This document shows, in pieces, positions 17,887 to 25,509 of a stretch of 64,000 nt of DNA. Positions within the stretch are counted from its first letter, which is position 1, and each line of letters opens with the position of its first letter. The stretch comes from Sva-07 sp963698565. Its GTDB lineage: Bacteria > Actinomycetota > Acidimicrobiia > Acidimicrobiales > Ilumatobacteraceae. The stretch is taken from positions 20,146-84,145 of the forward strand of contig CAVORH010000050.1 in assembly GCA_963698565.1 (NCBI GenBank), written 5' to 3'. Below the pieces are notes generated by a model. It worked only from the letters and a program-made list of their open reading frames with translations. It had not been told where the DNA came from and searched no databases. The position numbers and the translations under genes are program-made.

Positions 17887-20501
17887 CGACCACCACTTCT
17901 TCTTCGCCCGCACTGTCGCCCAGCGATCGCGGTCGGCTGGTCGCCGATGTCGCGACCGCTGGATCGATCGCCGCGCCGTATTGGCCGCTCACCGCGTTCG
18001 TCGCCGTCAACCCGCTCGGCGGTCTGACCGATCTGCCCTTCGCCGAGGCCACCGCCGCGGCTCGCGGCTGGTTCGGTGCTCGCACCCACCTCCCACTCGC
18101 GGCCTACCGCGCCGAGCACGCCCGCGGCACGGTCACCGACGCCGACCTCGATCGAGCGATCTTCCGTCACGATCCGACGCTCGCCGATCGGCAACCCGTC
18201 GATGTCGGAGGCATCCGTGTCGACGCCGTCGAGCTCGTGCGGTGGGATCTGCTGCACGGGCCGGTCGCCGAGCGCCTCCCGGCCCGGCAGGCCGGCGCGG
18301 TCGCCGACGCACTCGACGAGATCATGACGGGGTGGTGCGCCGCCTTCGTCGACGAGGCCCACACGCCGTGGCAGATGCCGGATCGTGACCGTGGCTTCTA
18401 CCGGTCGTGGCTGGCCGTGGCGGGTGCAGACCGCCGCCTCGCTGCCGTCGCGGGCCGTGATGTCCGATCCCGTCTCGCCGTCCTGCCCGACGATCCGGCC
18501 GAACTCCTCGACATCGTTCTCGGCGCCCGTGGCATCACCGACGAGGATCGGATCGCTGCCCTGCGGACCTGGATCCTGCGCACCCCCGGTTGGGCGGGCT
18601 TCGCTCGGTGGTGCGACGACTGGGCACCGGCCGACCGAGAGGGGGTGCGGCTGCGCATGCTCGACCTCGTCGCCGTGCGAGCCGCCATGGACCATCTCGC
18701 GCCGGAGCACCTCGACCTCTCCGGTCCCGACGGCCACGCATCCGGACCGGCCCCGCTGGCCACCGTCGAACAGCGTGTCGACGCCGCGGCCGCCGCGTTC
18801 CGGGGAGACGGACAGCGCGCAGCAATCGGAGAGATCCTCGGCGGGATCGCCGAGGCCGACCGGGTCGCGATCTGGCTCGCCGCACACGAATGGAACTTCC
18901 GCGACCGGCTCCTGGCCCGTCTGACGGGACCGACCCCGAACACCCCGGCAACACGCCCCGCCGCGCAGCTCGTGTTCTGCATCGACGTGCGCTCGGAGGG
19001 ATTCCGCCGGCAGCTCGAATCGCTCGGGTCGTACGACACCTACGGGTTCGCCGGCTTCTTCGGGGTGCCCGTGCGCTGGAGGCCGCTCGGTTCGCCGGTC
19101 TCGCAGGCGCGATGCCCGGTGCTGGTGTCGCCACGTCACGAGGTCGCCGAGGTCGCCGTCGACGACGACGCTGCGTACCTGTCGACCTGCTCCGCCACCG
19201 GCGGGCTGCACGACGCCTTCTACGCCGCCAAGGGGGGCATCGCCTCGCCGTTCGCGCTCGCGGAGTCAGCAGGTTGGTTCGCCGGTCCCGTCGCCGCGGC
19301 CCGCACCCTCGTGCCGCCCAAGACCTCGCTCGACACGACACCGGCGGGTCTGGCGAAGCGTCCCTGGTGGAAGCCCTTCGGTGCAGCACCCCGCACGGCA
19401 CCGGTGGTCGACGAGATCGCCGGAGCCGACCTGCGTGCCGGTCTGTCGCTCGACGAGCGCACGCTCTTCGCCGAAGCGATCGTGACCACGATCGGTCTGG
19501 CCGAGTACGCGCCGGTGGTGGTGCTGTGCGGCCACGGCAGCGACACCACCAACAACCCGCACGCCTCGTCGCTCGACTGCGGCGCCTGCGGCGGCGCTCC
19601 CGGTGGTGCCAGCGCCCGCATCGCCGCGGCCATCCTCAACGATCCCGAGGTTCGCGCCGGACTCGTCGAGCGCGGCGTGGTGATCCCCGACGACACCTGG
19701 TTCGTCGCCGCCGAACACGACACGACCGCCGACGTCGTGCGGGTCTTCGACCACGACATCATGCCGGCAGCCACCCGGCCGCTGGTCGACGCGCTCCAGC
19801 GCGACCTCGACGTCGCCGGCGAACGCAACGCGCTCGACCGTGCGAAGCGGCTGCCGGGCAACACCGCACGTGTTCGCGACCGTGGACGCGACTGGGCGCA
19901 GGTCCGTCCCGAATGGGGTCTCGCCGGCAACGCCGCGTTCATCATCGGCCCACGGGCGATGACCGCCGAACACGATCTGGGCGGGCGTTCCTTCCTGCAC
20001 AGCTACGTGGCCGAGCGCGACCCGGACGGCGTGGCGCTGGAGACGATCATGACCGCGCCGCTCGTCGTTGCGCAGTGGATCTCGTCGCAGTACTACTTCT
20101 CGACCGTCGAGCCGGACGTGTTCGGTGCCGGCGACAAGATGCTGCACAACCCGGTCGGCGGGATCGGTGTGGTCGTCGGCCAGTCCGGTGACCTCGCCGT
20201 CGGCCTGCCGATGCAGTCGGTGATGCTCGGCGAGCAGCGGGCGCACGATCCGCTCCGGCTCCTCGCCGTCATCCAGGCCCCCCTCGATCGGATCGAGGGG
20301 ATCATCCTGCGCAACAGTGGTCTCCGCGAACTGGTCGAAGGCGAGTGGATCCACGTCGTCGGCCGCGCCAGCGACAACGATCCCTGGTCGTTCCGTACGC
20401 CCAGTGGGGGTTGGGAACCGTGGCATCTTGCCGACCCCTCGATGACCGAACACCGCACATCCCTCTCACACACCGACCTCTCGACACCCCTGTCGATCTG
20501 A
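17883..20501 (+). CDS. dabA: DabA (DUF2309): carbonic-anhydrase-like subunit of inorganic carbon transporter
   Basis: An 872-aa protein of the DUF2309/UPF0753 family. The known zinc-site residues are all there: Cys366 and Asp368 in FCIDVRSEGFRRQ, His551 in VVLCGHGSDTTNNPHAS and Cys566 in LDCGACGGAPGG. The spacing matches the Cys351/Asp353/His524/Cys539 set of Halothiobacillus DabA (15 residues from His to second Cys in both). DabA is thought to hydrate CO2 to bicarbonate one way, using the proton gradient through DabB. AGGAG lies upstream of ATG 17883, which overlaps the dabB stop. Confidence 0.92.
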   Translation: MTTTTSSSPALSPSDRGRLVADVATAGSIAAPYWPLTAFVAVNPLGGLTDLPFAEATAAARGWFGARTHLPLAAYRAEHARGTVTDADLDRAIFRHDPTLADRQPVDVGGIRVDAVELVRWDLLHGPVAERLPARQAGAVADALDEIMTGWCAAFVDEAHTPWQMPDRDRGFYRSWLAVAGADRRLAAVAGRDVRSRLAVLPDDPAELLDIVLGARGITDEDRIAALRTWILRTPGWAGFARWCDDWAPADREGVRLRMLDLVAVRAAMDHLAPEHLDLSGPDGHASGPAPLATVEQRVDAAAAAFRGDGQRAAIGEILGGIAEADRVAIWLAAHEWNFRDRLLARLTGPTPNTPATRPAAQLVFCIDVRSEGFRRQLESLGSYDTYGFAGFFGVPVRWRPLGSPVSQARCPVLVSPRHEVAEVAVDDDAAYLSTCSATGGLHDAFYAAKGGIASPFALAESAGWFAGPVAAARTLVPPKTSLDTTPAGLAKRPWWKPFGAAPRTAPVVDEIAGADLRAGLSLDERTLFAEAIVTTIGLAEYAPVVVLCGHGSDTTNNPHASSLDCGACGGAPGGASARIAAAILNDPEVRAGLVERGVVIPDDTWFVAAEHDTTADVVRVFDHDIMPAATRPLVDALQRDLDVAGERNALDRAKRLPGNTARVRDRGRDWAQVRPEWGLAGNAAFIIGPRAMTAEHDLGGRSFLHSYVAERDPDGVALETIMTAPLVVAQWISSQYYFSTVEPDVFGAGDKMLHNPVGGIGVVVGQSGDLAVGLPMQSVMLGEQRAHDPLRLLAVIQAPLDRIEGIILRNSGLRELVEGEWIHVVGRASDNDPWSFRTPSGGWEPWHLADPSMTEHRTSLSHTDLSTPLSI

Positions 20502-20513
20502 ATGGAGAACGCA

Positions 20514-20840
20514 ATGAGCACCTGGACCGACCTGCCCGCCATGGCCAAGATCGAAGTCGTCGTCGACGGCGACGACGTGCCCGCCGTCCGCGACCTCTTC
20601 CTCGACGCGGGCGCCACGGGCTACACCGCGGTGTCCGGCGTCTCCGGATTCGGACACTCCGGCCACCACCAGGGCCGGCTGCTGTTCAACGACCGCGCCA
20701 GCCTGTCGATGTTGATCAGCGTCGTGCCGATCGATCGCGCCGACGGTCTCATCGCCGGCATCCGGCGTCTGCTCGACGATCGCCACGGCGTGCTGTTCGT
20801 CAGCCAGACCCACGTGAGCCGGCCGGACTACTTCACCTGA
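20514..20840 (+). CDS. PII-like signalling protein of the dab operon
   Basis: A 108-aa protein with a PII/GlnB-like fold pattern: KIEVVVDGDDVPAVRDLF for the first beta-alpha unit and a C-terminal GVLFVSQTHVSRPDYF strand. It lacks the usual T-loop tyrosine region. PII-like proteins encoded beside bicarbonate transporters (the carboxysome-PII/CPII type) bind adenine nucleotides and bicarbonate, so a regulatory role in DabAB activity is a reasonable inference. ATG 20514 is preferred to 20502 because GGAGAA lies 4 nt upstream. It starts 12 nt after dabA. Confidence 0.75.
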   Translation: MSTWTDLPAMAKIEVVVDGDDVPAVRDLFLDAGATGYTAVSGVSGFGHSGHHQGRLLFNDRASLSMLISVVPIDRADGLIAGIRRLLDDRHGVLFVSQTHVSRPDYFT

Positions 20841-20869
20841 TTCCGCCTGAACGGTGCGAGACTGACACC

Positions 20870-21313
20870 GTGCACACGATCATCGACACCGACGCCGTCA
20901 ACCCGGTCCTCAACGACATCCTGAAAGCCGAACTGTCGGGTGTGGTGCGCTACACCCACTACTCGTTGGTGATCACCGGCCCGAACCGGTTGCCGCTGGT
21001 CGACTTCATGAAGGCGCAGGCGGCCGAGTCGCTGCTGCACGCCCAGCAGGCCGGCGAGATCCTCACCGGCCTCGGCGGTCATCCCGAACAGGGCATCGCG
21101 CCGATCGAGGAATCGCACGACCATGCGATCGAGGCCATTCTGCGCGAGTCGATCGGCCACGAACGCCGTGCGCTCGACCTGTACCGCCAGCTCCTGAAGT
21201 TGACGGAGGGGGCGTCGATCTATCTCGAGGAGTACGCCCGTGGCCAGATCGGCCAGGAGGAACTCCACGTGATCGAGATGAACAAGCTGCTGCGCGACTA
21301 TTCGATCGACTGA
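20870..21313 (+). CDS. Bacterioferritin-like ferroxidase/iron-storage protein
   Basis: A 147-aa four-helix ferritin-like protein. Di-iron ligands are recognisable: Glu in AELSGVVRYTHYS, Glu and His in AAESLLHAQQAGEI, Glu in RESIGHERRALDLY, and Glu/His in GQEELHVIEM. GTG 20870 gives the natural N-terminus MHTIIDTDAVNPVLNDILKA; no Shine-Dalgarno sequence is visible. No methionine is in the usual heme-binding position that I can identify, so heme binding is open. It lies 29 nt downstream of the PII-like gene. Confidence 0.82.
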   Translation: MHTIIDTDAVNPVLNDILKAELSGVVRYTHYSLVITGPNRLPLVDFMKAQAAESLLHAQQAGEILTGLGGHPEQGIAPIEESHDHAIEAILRESIGHERRALDLYRQLLKLTEGASIYLEEYARGQIGQEELHVIEMNKLLRDYSID

Positions 21314-21331
21314 GCGGACAACGTCACCTCC

Positions 21332-21655
21332 ATGGCGAAGGGACCCGAGGTCGGTCTGTGCACCGGCAAGGACTGCCGCAAGGCGGATGGCTTCCGCACG
21401 GTCGAACGCGAACTGCGGCGATCCTGCGAGGTTCGTGCACTGCCGTGCCTCGACGTGTGTGACGGACCGGTCGTGGTGCTCGACGTCGATAGCCCTGCAC
21501 CACTCGTGATCGAGCGGGTCCGCAATCGAGTCCTGGTGCTGGAGTTGATCGCCCACGCAACCGATGGCGCAGCGCTGTCGGGACGAGCCCGCAAGCGAGT
21601 GCTGTCCGGCTCGAAACGGGCGAAGGCGCAACGGCGGATCGCTCGCGCCCACTGA
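21332..21655 (+). CDS. Thioredoxin-like [2Fe-2S] ferredoxin-family protein
   Basis: A 107-aa protein with cysteines at 10, 15, 39 and 43 in LCTGKDC and CLDVCDGP, the ligand pattern of thioredoxin-fold [2Fe-2S] ferredoxins. Cys32 is extra. The C-terminal 25 residues are strongly basic (GSKRAKAQRRIARAH). It follows the bacterioferritin-like gene by 18 nt and may act with it in iron handling, like bacterioferritin-associated ferredoxins, though the fold is different. The 164 bp after it hold no gene. Confidence 0.72.
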   Translation: MAKGPEVGLCTGKDCRKADGFRTVERELRRSCEVRALPCLDVCDGPVVVLDVDSPAPLVIERVRNRVLVLELIAHATDGAALSGRARKRVLSGSKRAKAQRRIARAH

Positions 21656-21819
21656 GACGCGCCGGCCCTCCGGTCGCCAACCGAGCATCTCGTGCTCGGA
21701 CGAATCGCCGCCGCCTTCGACAGCACGCTCTCGACCATCGCACCGGTCGGCCCGATCGACTCGACTCGGTCGAGGCCGACATCGAGGTGTTCCGCGGCGG
21801 CTGAGTCGCGGGCGACCGC

Positions 21820-22227
21820 TCAGGCGACGCGGGCGATGTGGAAGGCGGGGATGACGCGAGGTGCAGCCGACGTGACGTACTCACCGAACTGCGGCATCAA
21901 CTCGGCCTGCGCACGCAGCTTGGCCTGGCCTTCGTCCTCGGGCAGTTCGGTGACGGTGGCGGTGAACGTCTCGGTGCCGTACTCGACGGTGATCTCCGGG
22001 TGCGCCTTGAGGTTGAAGTACCAGTCGGGGTTCGTCGGAGCGCCACCCTTCGAGGCGAAGACGTAGAGGTCGTCGCCCTCGACGAGCGCGACCAGCGGCG
22101 TCTCGCGGAGCTCGCCGGACTTCGCGCCGATCGTGTGCAGGATCACGAGCGGGGCGTCGCCGAACTGGGCGGCCTTCCCGCCGGTGGCGCGGAACTCGGC
22201 GATGATCTGGGCGTTCCAATCGTTCAT
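21820..22227 (-). CDS. DUF385 / deazaflavin (F420)-dependent nitroreductase-family protein
   Basis: A 135-aa split-barrel flavin/deazaflavin protein with the motifs LVILHTIGAKSGELRETPL, YVFASKGGAPTNPDWYFNL and ITVEYGTETF, diagnostic of the Ddn-like family. Members use reduced F420 or sequester it; the substrate is unknown here. Its divergent neighbour starts 81 bp away across an AT-rich gap containing ACAAC/GTTGT arms (22263-22277). Confidence 0.88.
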   Translation of the reverse strand: MNDWNAQIIAEFRATGGKAAQFGDAPLVILHTIGAKSGELRETPLVALVEGDDLYVFASKGGAPTNPDWYFNLKAHPEITVEYGTETFTATVTELPEDEGQAKLRAQAELMPQFGEYVTSAAPRVIPAFHIARVA

Positions 22228-22307
22228 GGAGTCGGTCTACCGATGAAAGCTTGCAAACACAAACAACGTAAGGTTGTAATTGTGTAATCAATGCTAGGTT
22301 TCCGGCC

Positions 22308-22880
22308 ATGCCCACCGATGTCACCGCCAACTCCACCTCCAACTCCAACTCGACGCCCAACTCCGACGCCAACTCGATCATCACCTCGTGGTTCCTCGGG
22401 CGCCTTCCCGATGCTTGGACCTCCACTGGACCTGCGCAGATCACCATCGACCGTGAGGAGATCACGATCGTCCTCGCTGTCGCCGCGCCCGAACTCCCCG
22501 ACGGCGCCAGCGACGTCGATCGAGCCGAGGCCCTCGCCGGGCGGATCTCCGGCTTCCGGGAGGACACCCGCGAGCAGCGCATGACCGTGGCGCGCGAGGC
22601 CGAGCACCGTTTCGAACGCAAGGTGGCCTGGGGTGTCACCGTCGGCGACCGCACCGAGCTCTTCACCCATCTCGCCGTGCCGGTGATGACGCGGCTGCGC
22701 CAGCCCGAGCGCATGGTGCTCGACACGCTCGTCGCCGCGAACGTGGCGCGCTCGCGGGCGGATGCGCTCGCCTGGTGCGTGCGGCTCGTCGGCCAGCACA
22801 CCGACGACTGGCTCAGCGGCTTGCGCAGCGCGATGCAGGAGGTCGACCGCCTCCGCGCCGCCGGCCCCACCCCCACCTGA
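22308..22880 (+). CDS. Hypothetical protein with Asn/Ser-rich N-terminus
   Basis: A 190-aa protein I do not recognise. Residues 5-22 are low complexity (Asn, Ser, Thr). The rest is soluble and mixed alpha/beta, with the strongly charged stretch FREDTREQRMTVAREAEHR and a C-terminal helix. There is no signal peptide or membrane helix. TAGGTT (22295-22300) lies 7 nt before the ATG, with TTGTAA at 22274-22279, so the mRNA may be leaderless. The gene ends at a strong 22-bp hairpin. Confidence 0.7.
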   Translation: MPTDVTANSTSNSNSTPNSDANSIITSWFLGRLPDAWTSTGPAQITIDREEITIVLAVAAPELPDGASDVDRAEALAGRISGFREDTREQRMTVAREAEHRFERKVAWGVTVGDRTELFTHLAVPVMTRLRQPERMVLDTLVAANVARSRADALAWCVRLVGQHTDDWLSGLRSAMQEVDRLRAAGPTPT

Positions 22881-22883
22881 CCC

Positions 22884-22934
22884 CGTTCTCGTGAACTCGT
22901 TGGGGAGTAATCCCCCAACGAGTTCACGAGAACG
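22884..22934. terminator. 22-bp perfect inverted repeat between convergent genes
   Basis: The arm 22884-22905 is exactly complementary to 22913-22934, with a 7-nt loop (AGTAATC). It starts three bases after the plus-strand stop, and the stop codon of the minus-strand gene (22924-22926) lies inside the right arm. A bidirectional terminator is the simplest reading, although neither side has a T run. Confidence 0.65.
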
Positions 22935-23199
22935 ATGTGGGGACCCGGCGTTCGAAGACGAACTCGTACTCGAGGTAGTTGTTGAGGTGCTCCTCGCCGG
23001 GCAGCGGAGCGACGAGCTGCGACGACTGGAGCAGCATCCAGCCGTCACGGAGTGCGGCGACACCGCTCGCATACGGCGGCGTCGCCGCCGGGATCGTGGG
23101 CCCGCTGCCGTCGGTGCCGTCGTGGAACGCCCAGCCGATCGTGCCCGAGTCGAGCGACGAGCCGTTCGCCCAGAGATAGAGCACCTGCTGGCGCTCCAT
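22924..23199 (-). CDS. Small hypothetical protein next to PhyH dioxygenase
   Basis: A 91-aa soluble protein, MERQQVLYLWANGSSLDSGT at the N-terminus and EYEFVFERRVPTSFS at the C-terminus. I do not recognise the family. Its ATG overlaps the stop of the upstream PhyH gene (23199), so it is translated from the same mRNA and probably serves the same pathway. Its final codons fall within the hairpin at 22884-22934. Confidence 0.65.
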   Translation of the reverse strand: MERQQVLYLWANGSSLDSGTIGWAFHDGTDGSGPTIPAATPPYASGVAALRDGWMLLQSSQLVAPLPGEEHLNNYLEYEFVFERRVPTSFS

Positions 23200-24083
23200 C
23201 AGGAGCCGACCAGTTCCGCCCGACCCTCCAGCCGGGTCAGGTAGTGATCCACGTCGTAGGTCTCGTCACCGCTGAGGTACCGCCACAACCTCGCGCGCTG
23301 TACCTGCTCGTTGCGGTAGTCGGTGATGCTCATCCACGGATGCATCGTCCGGAAGATCTGCGCCACGCTGTCGGGCAGGATGCGGGCGAAGATGTGGTCC
23401 GACGGCGGGTTCTGCAGGGCGGGGAGATCGTCGGTGTTCCAGAGACGCACCTGCGGCACGGTCGGGTTGAGCCGGACCTTGTGCATCCACCGGTCGCCGT
23501 CGCCGGGGTTCGGCTGCCCGGCGTGCCACAGCCCGTGGTGGAACACGACGACCGTGCCGGCGGGCCCGGCGAACTGCTGCTCGCCGGCGATGTGCTGGTA
23601 CCGGTCGAGGCCCGACGAGCGGACCCGGCGCAGGTGACTCCCGGGGACGAACCGGGTTCCCCCTTCGCCGGGCGCCACGTCGTGCGGATACCAGAAGAGC
23701 TGGACGTCGAAGGTGGGGTCGGCCGAGTCGGTGATCGCGTCCACGTGCAAGGGCTGGACGTAGGTGGCGTGGGGCTGGATGTGGTGGGTCCAGTCGTGGT
23801 CGAAGGTGGGGTTCGGCCCCACGAACGACTCGATGATCCCACGGATCTGCGGCAGGCGTAGATACTCCCCGATCGCCGATGGCGGTGGATAGCACTCGTC
23901 GAGCGGCGTGCCCGTGTGGGGCGGCTCGAGCCCATCGGGAGCGAACCGCTCGATCTCCAGGCGACGCATCTCCTCGATGCCACGCTCGTTGATCTCGGCC
24001 GGCACGATCGCATCGAACCGGATGAACCCGTTGGCGACGAACTGGGCCATCTGCCGCGTCGTCAGCCGATGATCGGTCCCCAT
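23199..24083 (-). CDS. Phytanoyl-CoA dioxygenase (PhyH) family protein
   Basis: A 294-aa Fe(II)/2-oxoglutarate-dependent oxygenase. The iron triad is visible as His-x-Asp in PLHVDAITD and a distal His in HHGLWHAGQPN; the 2-oxoglutarate-binding Arg is probably in DRWMHKVRLNP. The ATG at 24083 gives MGTDHRLTTRQMAQFVANGF, the usual start, and CAGAAT lies 6 nt upstream, suggesting a leaderless start. The frame continues upstream by 16 residues without support. The substrate is not evident. Confidence 0.85.
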   Translation of the reverse strand: MGTDHRLTTRQMAQFVANGFIRFDAIVPAEINERGIEEMRRLEIERFAPDGLEPPHTGTPLDECYPPPSAIGEYLRLPQIRGIIESFVGPNPTFDHDWTHHIQPHATYVQPLHVDAITDSADPTFDVQLFWYPHDVAPGEGGTRFVPGSHLRRVRSSGLDRYQHIAGEQQFAGPAGTVVVFHHGLWHAGQPNPGDGDRWMHKVRLNPTVPQVRLWNTDDLPALQNPPSDHIFARILPDSVAQIFRTMHPWMSITDYRNEQVQRARLWRYLSGDETYDVDHYLTRLEGRAELVGS

Positions 24084-24152
24084 GGCGCGATTCTGCCAGG
24101 GAGTGCAGCAGGCGGCAGACCCCTGCTGCACTCCCCGGCCGGGAGGTCGGCG

Positions 24153-24473
24153 TCAGCTGGCGGCGTTCTCCTCGCGGGCGAGCCGCACCCTCACGCCGAT
24201 GGGGGCGGTCAGGGCGTAGCCGGCGAGGTGGCGCTCCTCTTCGTTCTCGCCGCCCCAGAATCCGTACTCGTGGTTGTCGCGGGCGAACTGACGACAGGGC
24301 GCCTTGACGACGCAGGTGTCGCACAGCTTGCGAGCCTTCGCCTCACGCCGCTCGCGGGCCTGAGGGCGCTCGGCGACCTTGCCGAAGAACAGTTCGAGAT
24401 GGCCGGAGCAGTTGGCGAACTCCTGCCAGTCGAACCCACGCGGGACGGGTTGGTCGATTTCGACGGCGCTCAC
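24153..24473 (-). CDS. whiB: WhiB-family iron-sulfur transcription factor
   Basis: A 106-aa WhiB-like regulator. Four cysteines bind a [4Fe-4S] cluster: Cys22, Cys51, Cys54 and Cys60 (C-x2-C-x5-C). The G(F)WGG turn (GFWGGENEEER) and a basic C-terminus for sigma-factor/DNA contact follow. WhiB proteins occur only in actinobacteria and their phages. GTG 24473 is the start. Which subclass it belongs to cannot be fixed by eye. Confidence 0.93.
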   Translation of the reverse strand: MSAVEIDQPVPRGFDWQEFANCSGHLELFFGKVAERPQARERREAKARKLCDTCVVKAPCRQFARDNHEYGFWGGENEEERHLAGYALTAPIGVRVRLAREENAAS

Positions 24474-24578
24474 GACGGACCTACCGGCGAGGTGGTGGAT
24501 GTGGTCATCGGGGGTCTCCTTTCGGGATCCCAGCGGCCCGGCGCCGAAGGGGAGTTCGACGCCGGGCCGGGGGAGGGA

Positions 24579-25394
24579 TCAGTTGCTCGTCAGCTCACTC
24601 GCGTCGTCGGGAACCACCAGCCCGGGGTCCTCGTCGAGCGCTGGGGCGAAGCCGTCGTCTCGGGACTTCGCCAGGGCGATGGCGAACACGAGGAGGCCGA
24701 ACAGCGGCTTCGCGAGCACATCGGCGATCGAGTAGCCGACCTGGCGGGCGACCTCGGCGGTCGCCGGGTTGTCGATGACCTGCGGGAGCAGGTAGGCGAT
24801 CGGGTACACGCCCCACGTCGCCAGGATGATGTAGCGCAGACCGTCGACGAGCTTGCGCACGCCGGCGCTCTGGCGGTCGAGCGACTTGCCGAGTTCGACG
24901 AACAGCACGTACAGGATGTAGAGGAACGGGATCGTCGAGGCGATGCCCCAGAACGTGCGTGCGGCGGTGTCCGGGTCGGCGATCTCTCCGGGCCAGCCCA
25001 GGCCGATCATCAGGACCGCCGCAACGGTCAGCCGTGTGATCAGGCTGCGCGTGGTGCTCTTGTTGAGCTTGAGCACGATCACCAGCTCGGCCAGGAGCAG
25101 GGGCACCGTCAGGAGCCAGTCGACGTATCGGTAGCCCTCGTTGAACGGGGCGATCTGGCGGTACTCGCCGTTGACGAGTTCGAATGCTGCGTTCCACGAG
25201 TCGAAGATGCGCACGTAGTGATAGGCAGCGATCGCGACGACGATCGTCGAGATCGTCACGGCGAGCTGGTGACGTGGCGCCACCTTCGATCGCGACAACA
25301 GGAAGAAGAGGAACGCCCCGCCCATACAGGCGATGACGAAGGAGAACGAGTTGTACACCAGATCGAACTGGTTCTCGCTCAGTACGAGATCCAT
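24579..25394 (-). CDS. Light-driven proton-pump rhodopsin (DTE type, green-absorbing)
   Basis: A seven-helix microbial rhodopsin of 271 aa. Retinal binds Lys229 (SIADVLAKPLFG). The helix C motif RYVDWLLTVPLLLAEL gives Asp92, Thr96 and Glu103, the DTE set of outward proton pumps, with His59 as the counterion partner. Leu100 at the spectral-tuning site (proteorhodopsin 105) predicts green absorption. Helix E has FWGIASTIPF, with Gly150 where xanthorhodopsin-like pumps have a fenestration for a carotenoid antenna (inferred). AAGGAG precedes the ATG. A CarH-like regulator gene diverges from it across a 115-bp gap with phased repeats. Confidence 0.93.
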   Translation of the reverse strand: MDLVLSENQFDLVYNSFSFVIACMGGAFLFFLLSRSKVAPRHQLAVTISTIVVAIAAYHYVRIFDSWNAAFELVNGEYRQIAPFNEGYRYVDWLLTVPLLLAELVIVLKLNKSTTRSLITRLTVAAVLMIGLGWPGEIADPDTAARTFWGIASTIPFLYILYVLFVELGKSLDRQSAGVRKLVDGLRYIILATWGVYPIAYLLPQVIDNPATAEVARQVGYSIADVLAKPLFGLLVFAIALAKSRDDGFAPALDEDPGLVVPDDASELTSN

Positions 25395-25443
25395 GACTGC
25401 TCCTTGGGTTGGCGGCTGCGTCGGTGCAACCGATGAGCAGACG

Positions 25444-25483
25444 TTAGCGATGATTAGTACTAATTAACTTCATTTAGCGTGAA
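25444..25483. promoter_or_regulatory. Four 10-bp phased direct repeats between rhodopsin and carH: candidate CarH operator
   Basis: TTA begins at 25444, 25454, 25464 and 25474, exactly 10 bp apart: TTAGCGATGA, TTAGTACTAA, TTAACTTCAT, TTAGCGTGAA. Units 1 and 4 share TTAGCG, and a perfect 12-bp palindrome (ATTAGTACTAAT, 25453-25464) lies across units 1-3. CarH/LitR tetramers are known to bind tandem repeats of about 11 bp. The site is AT-rich and sits where it could block both divergent promoters; the candidate carH -10 (TAGGGT, 25498-25503) is 15 bp to its right. Confidence 0.65.
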
Positions 25484-25509
25484 ATTCTTTTCGGAGGTAG
25501 GGTTGCCCG

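Noticed and set aside
25444..25483. The 10-bp repeats as a CRISPR array
   Set aside because: Units are 10 bp without spacers, and no cas genes are in the window.
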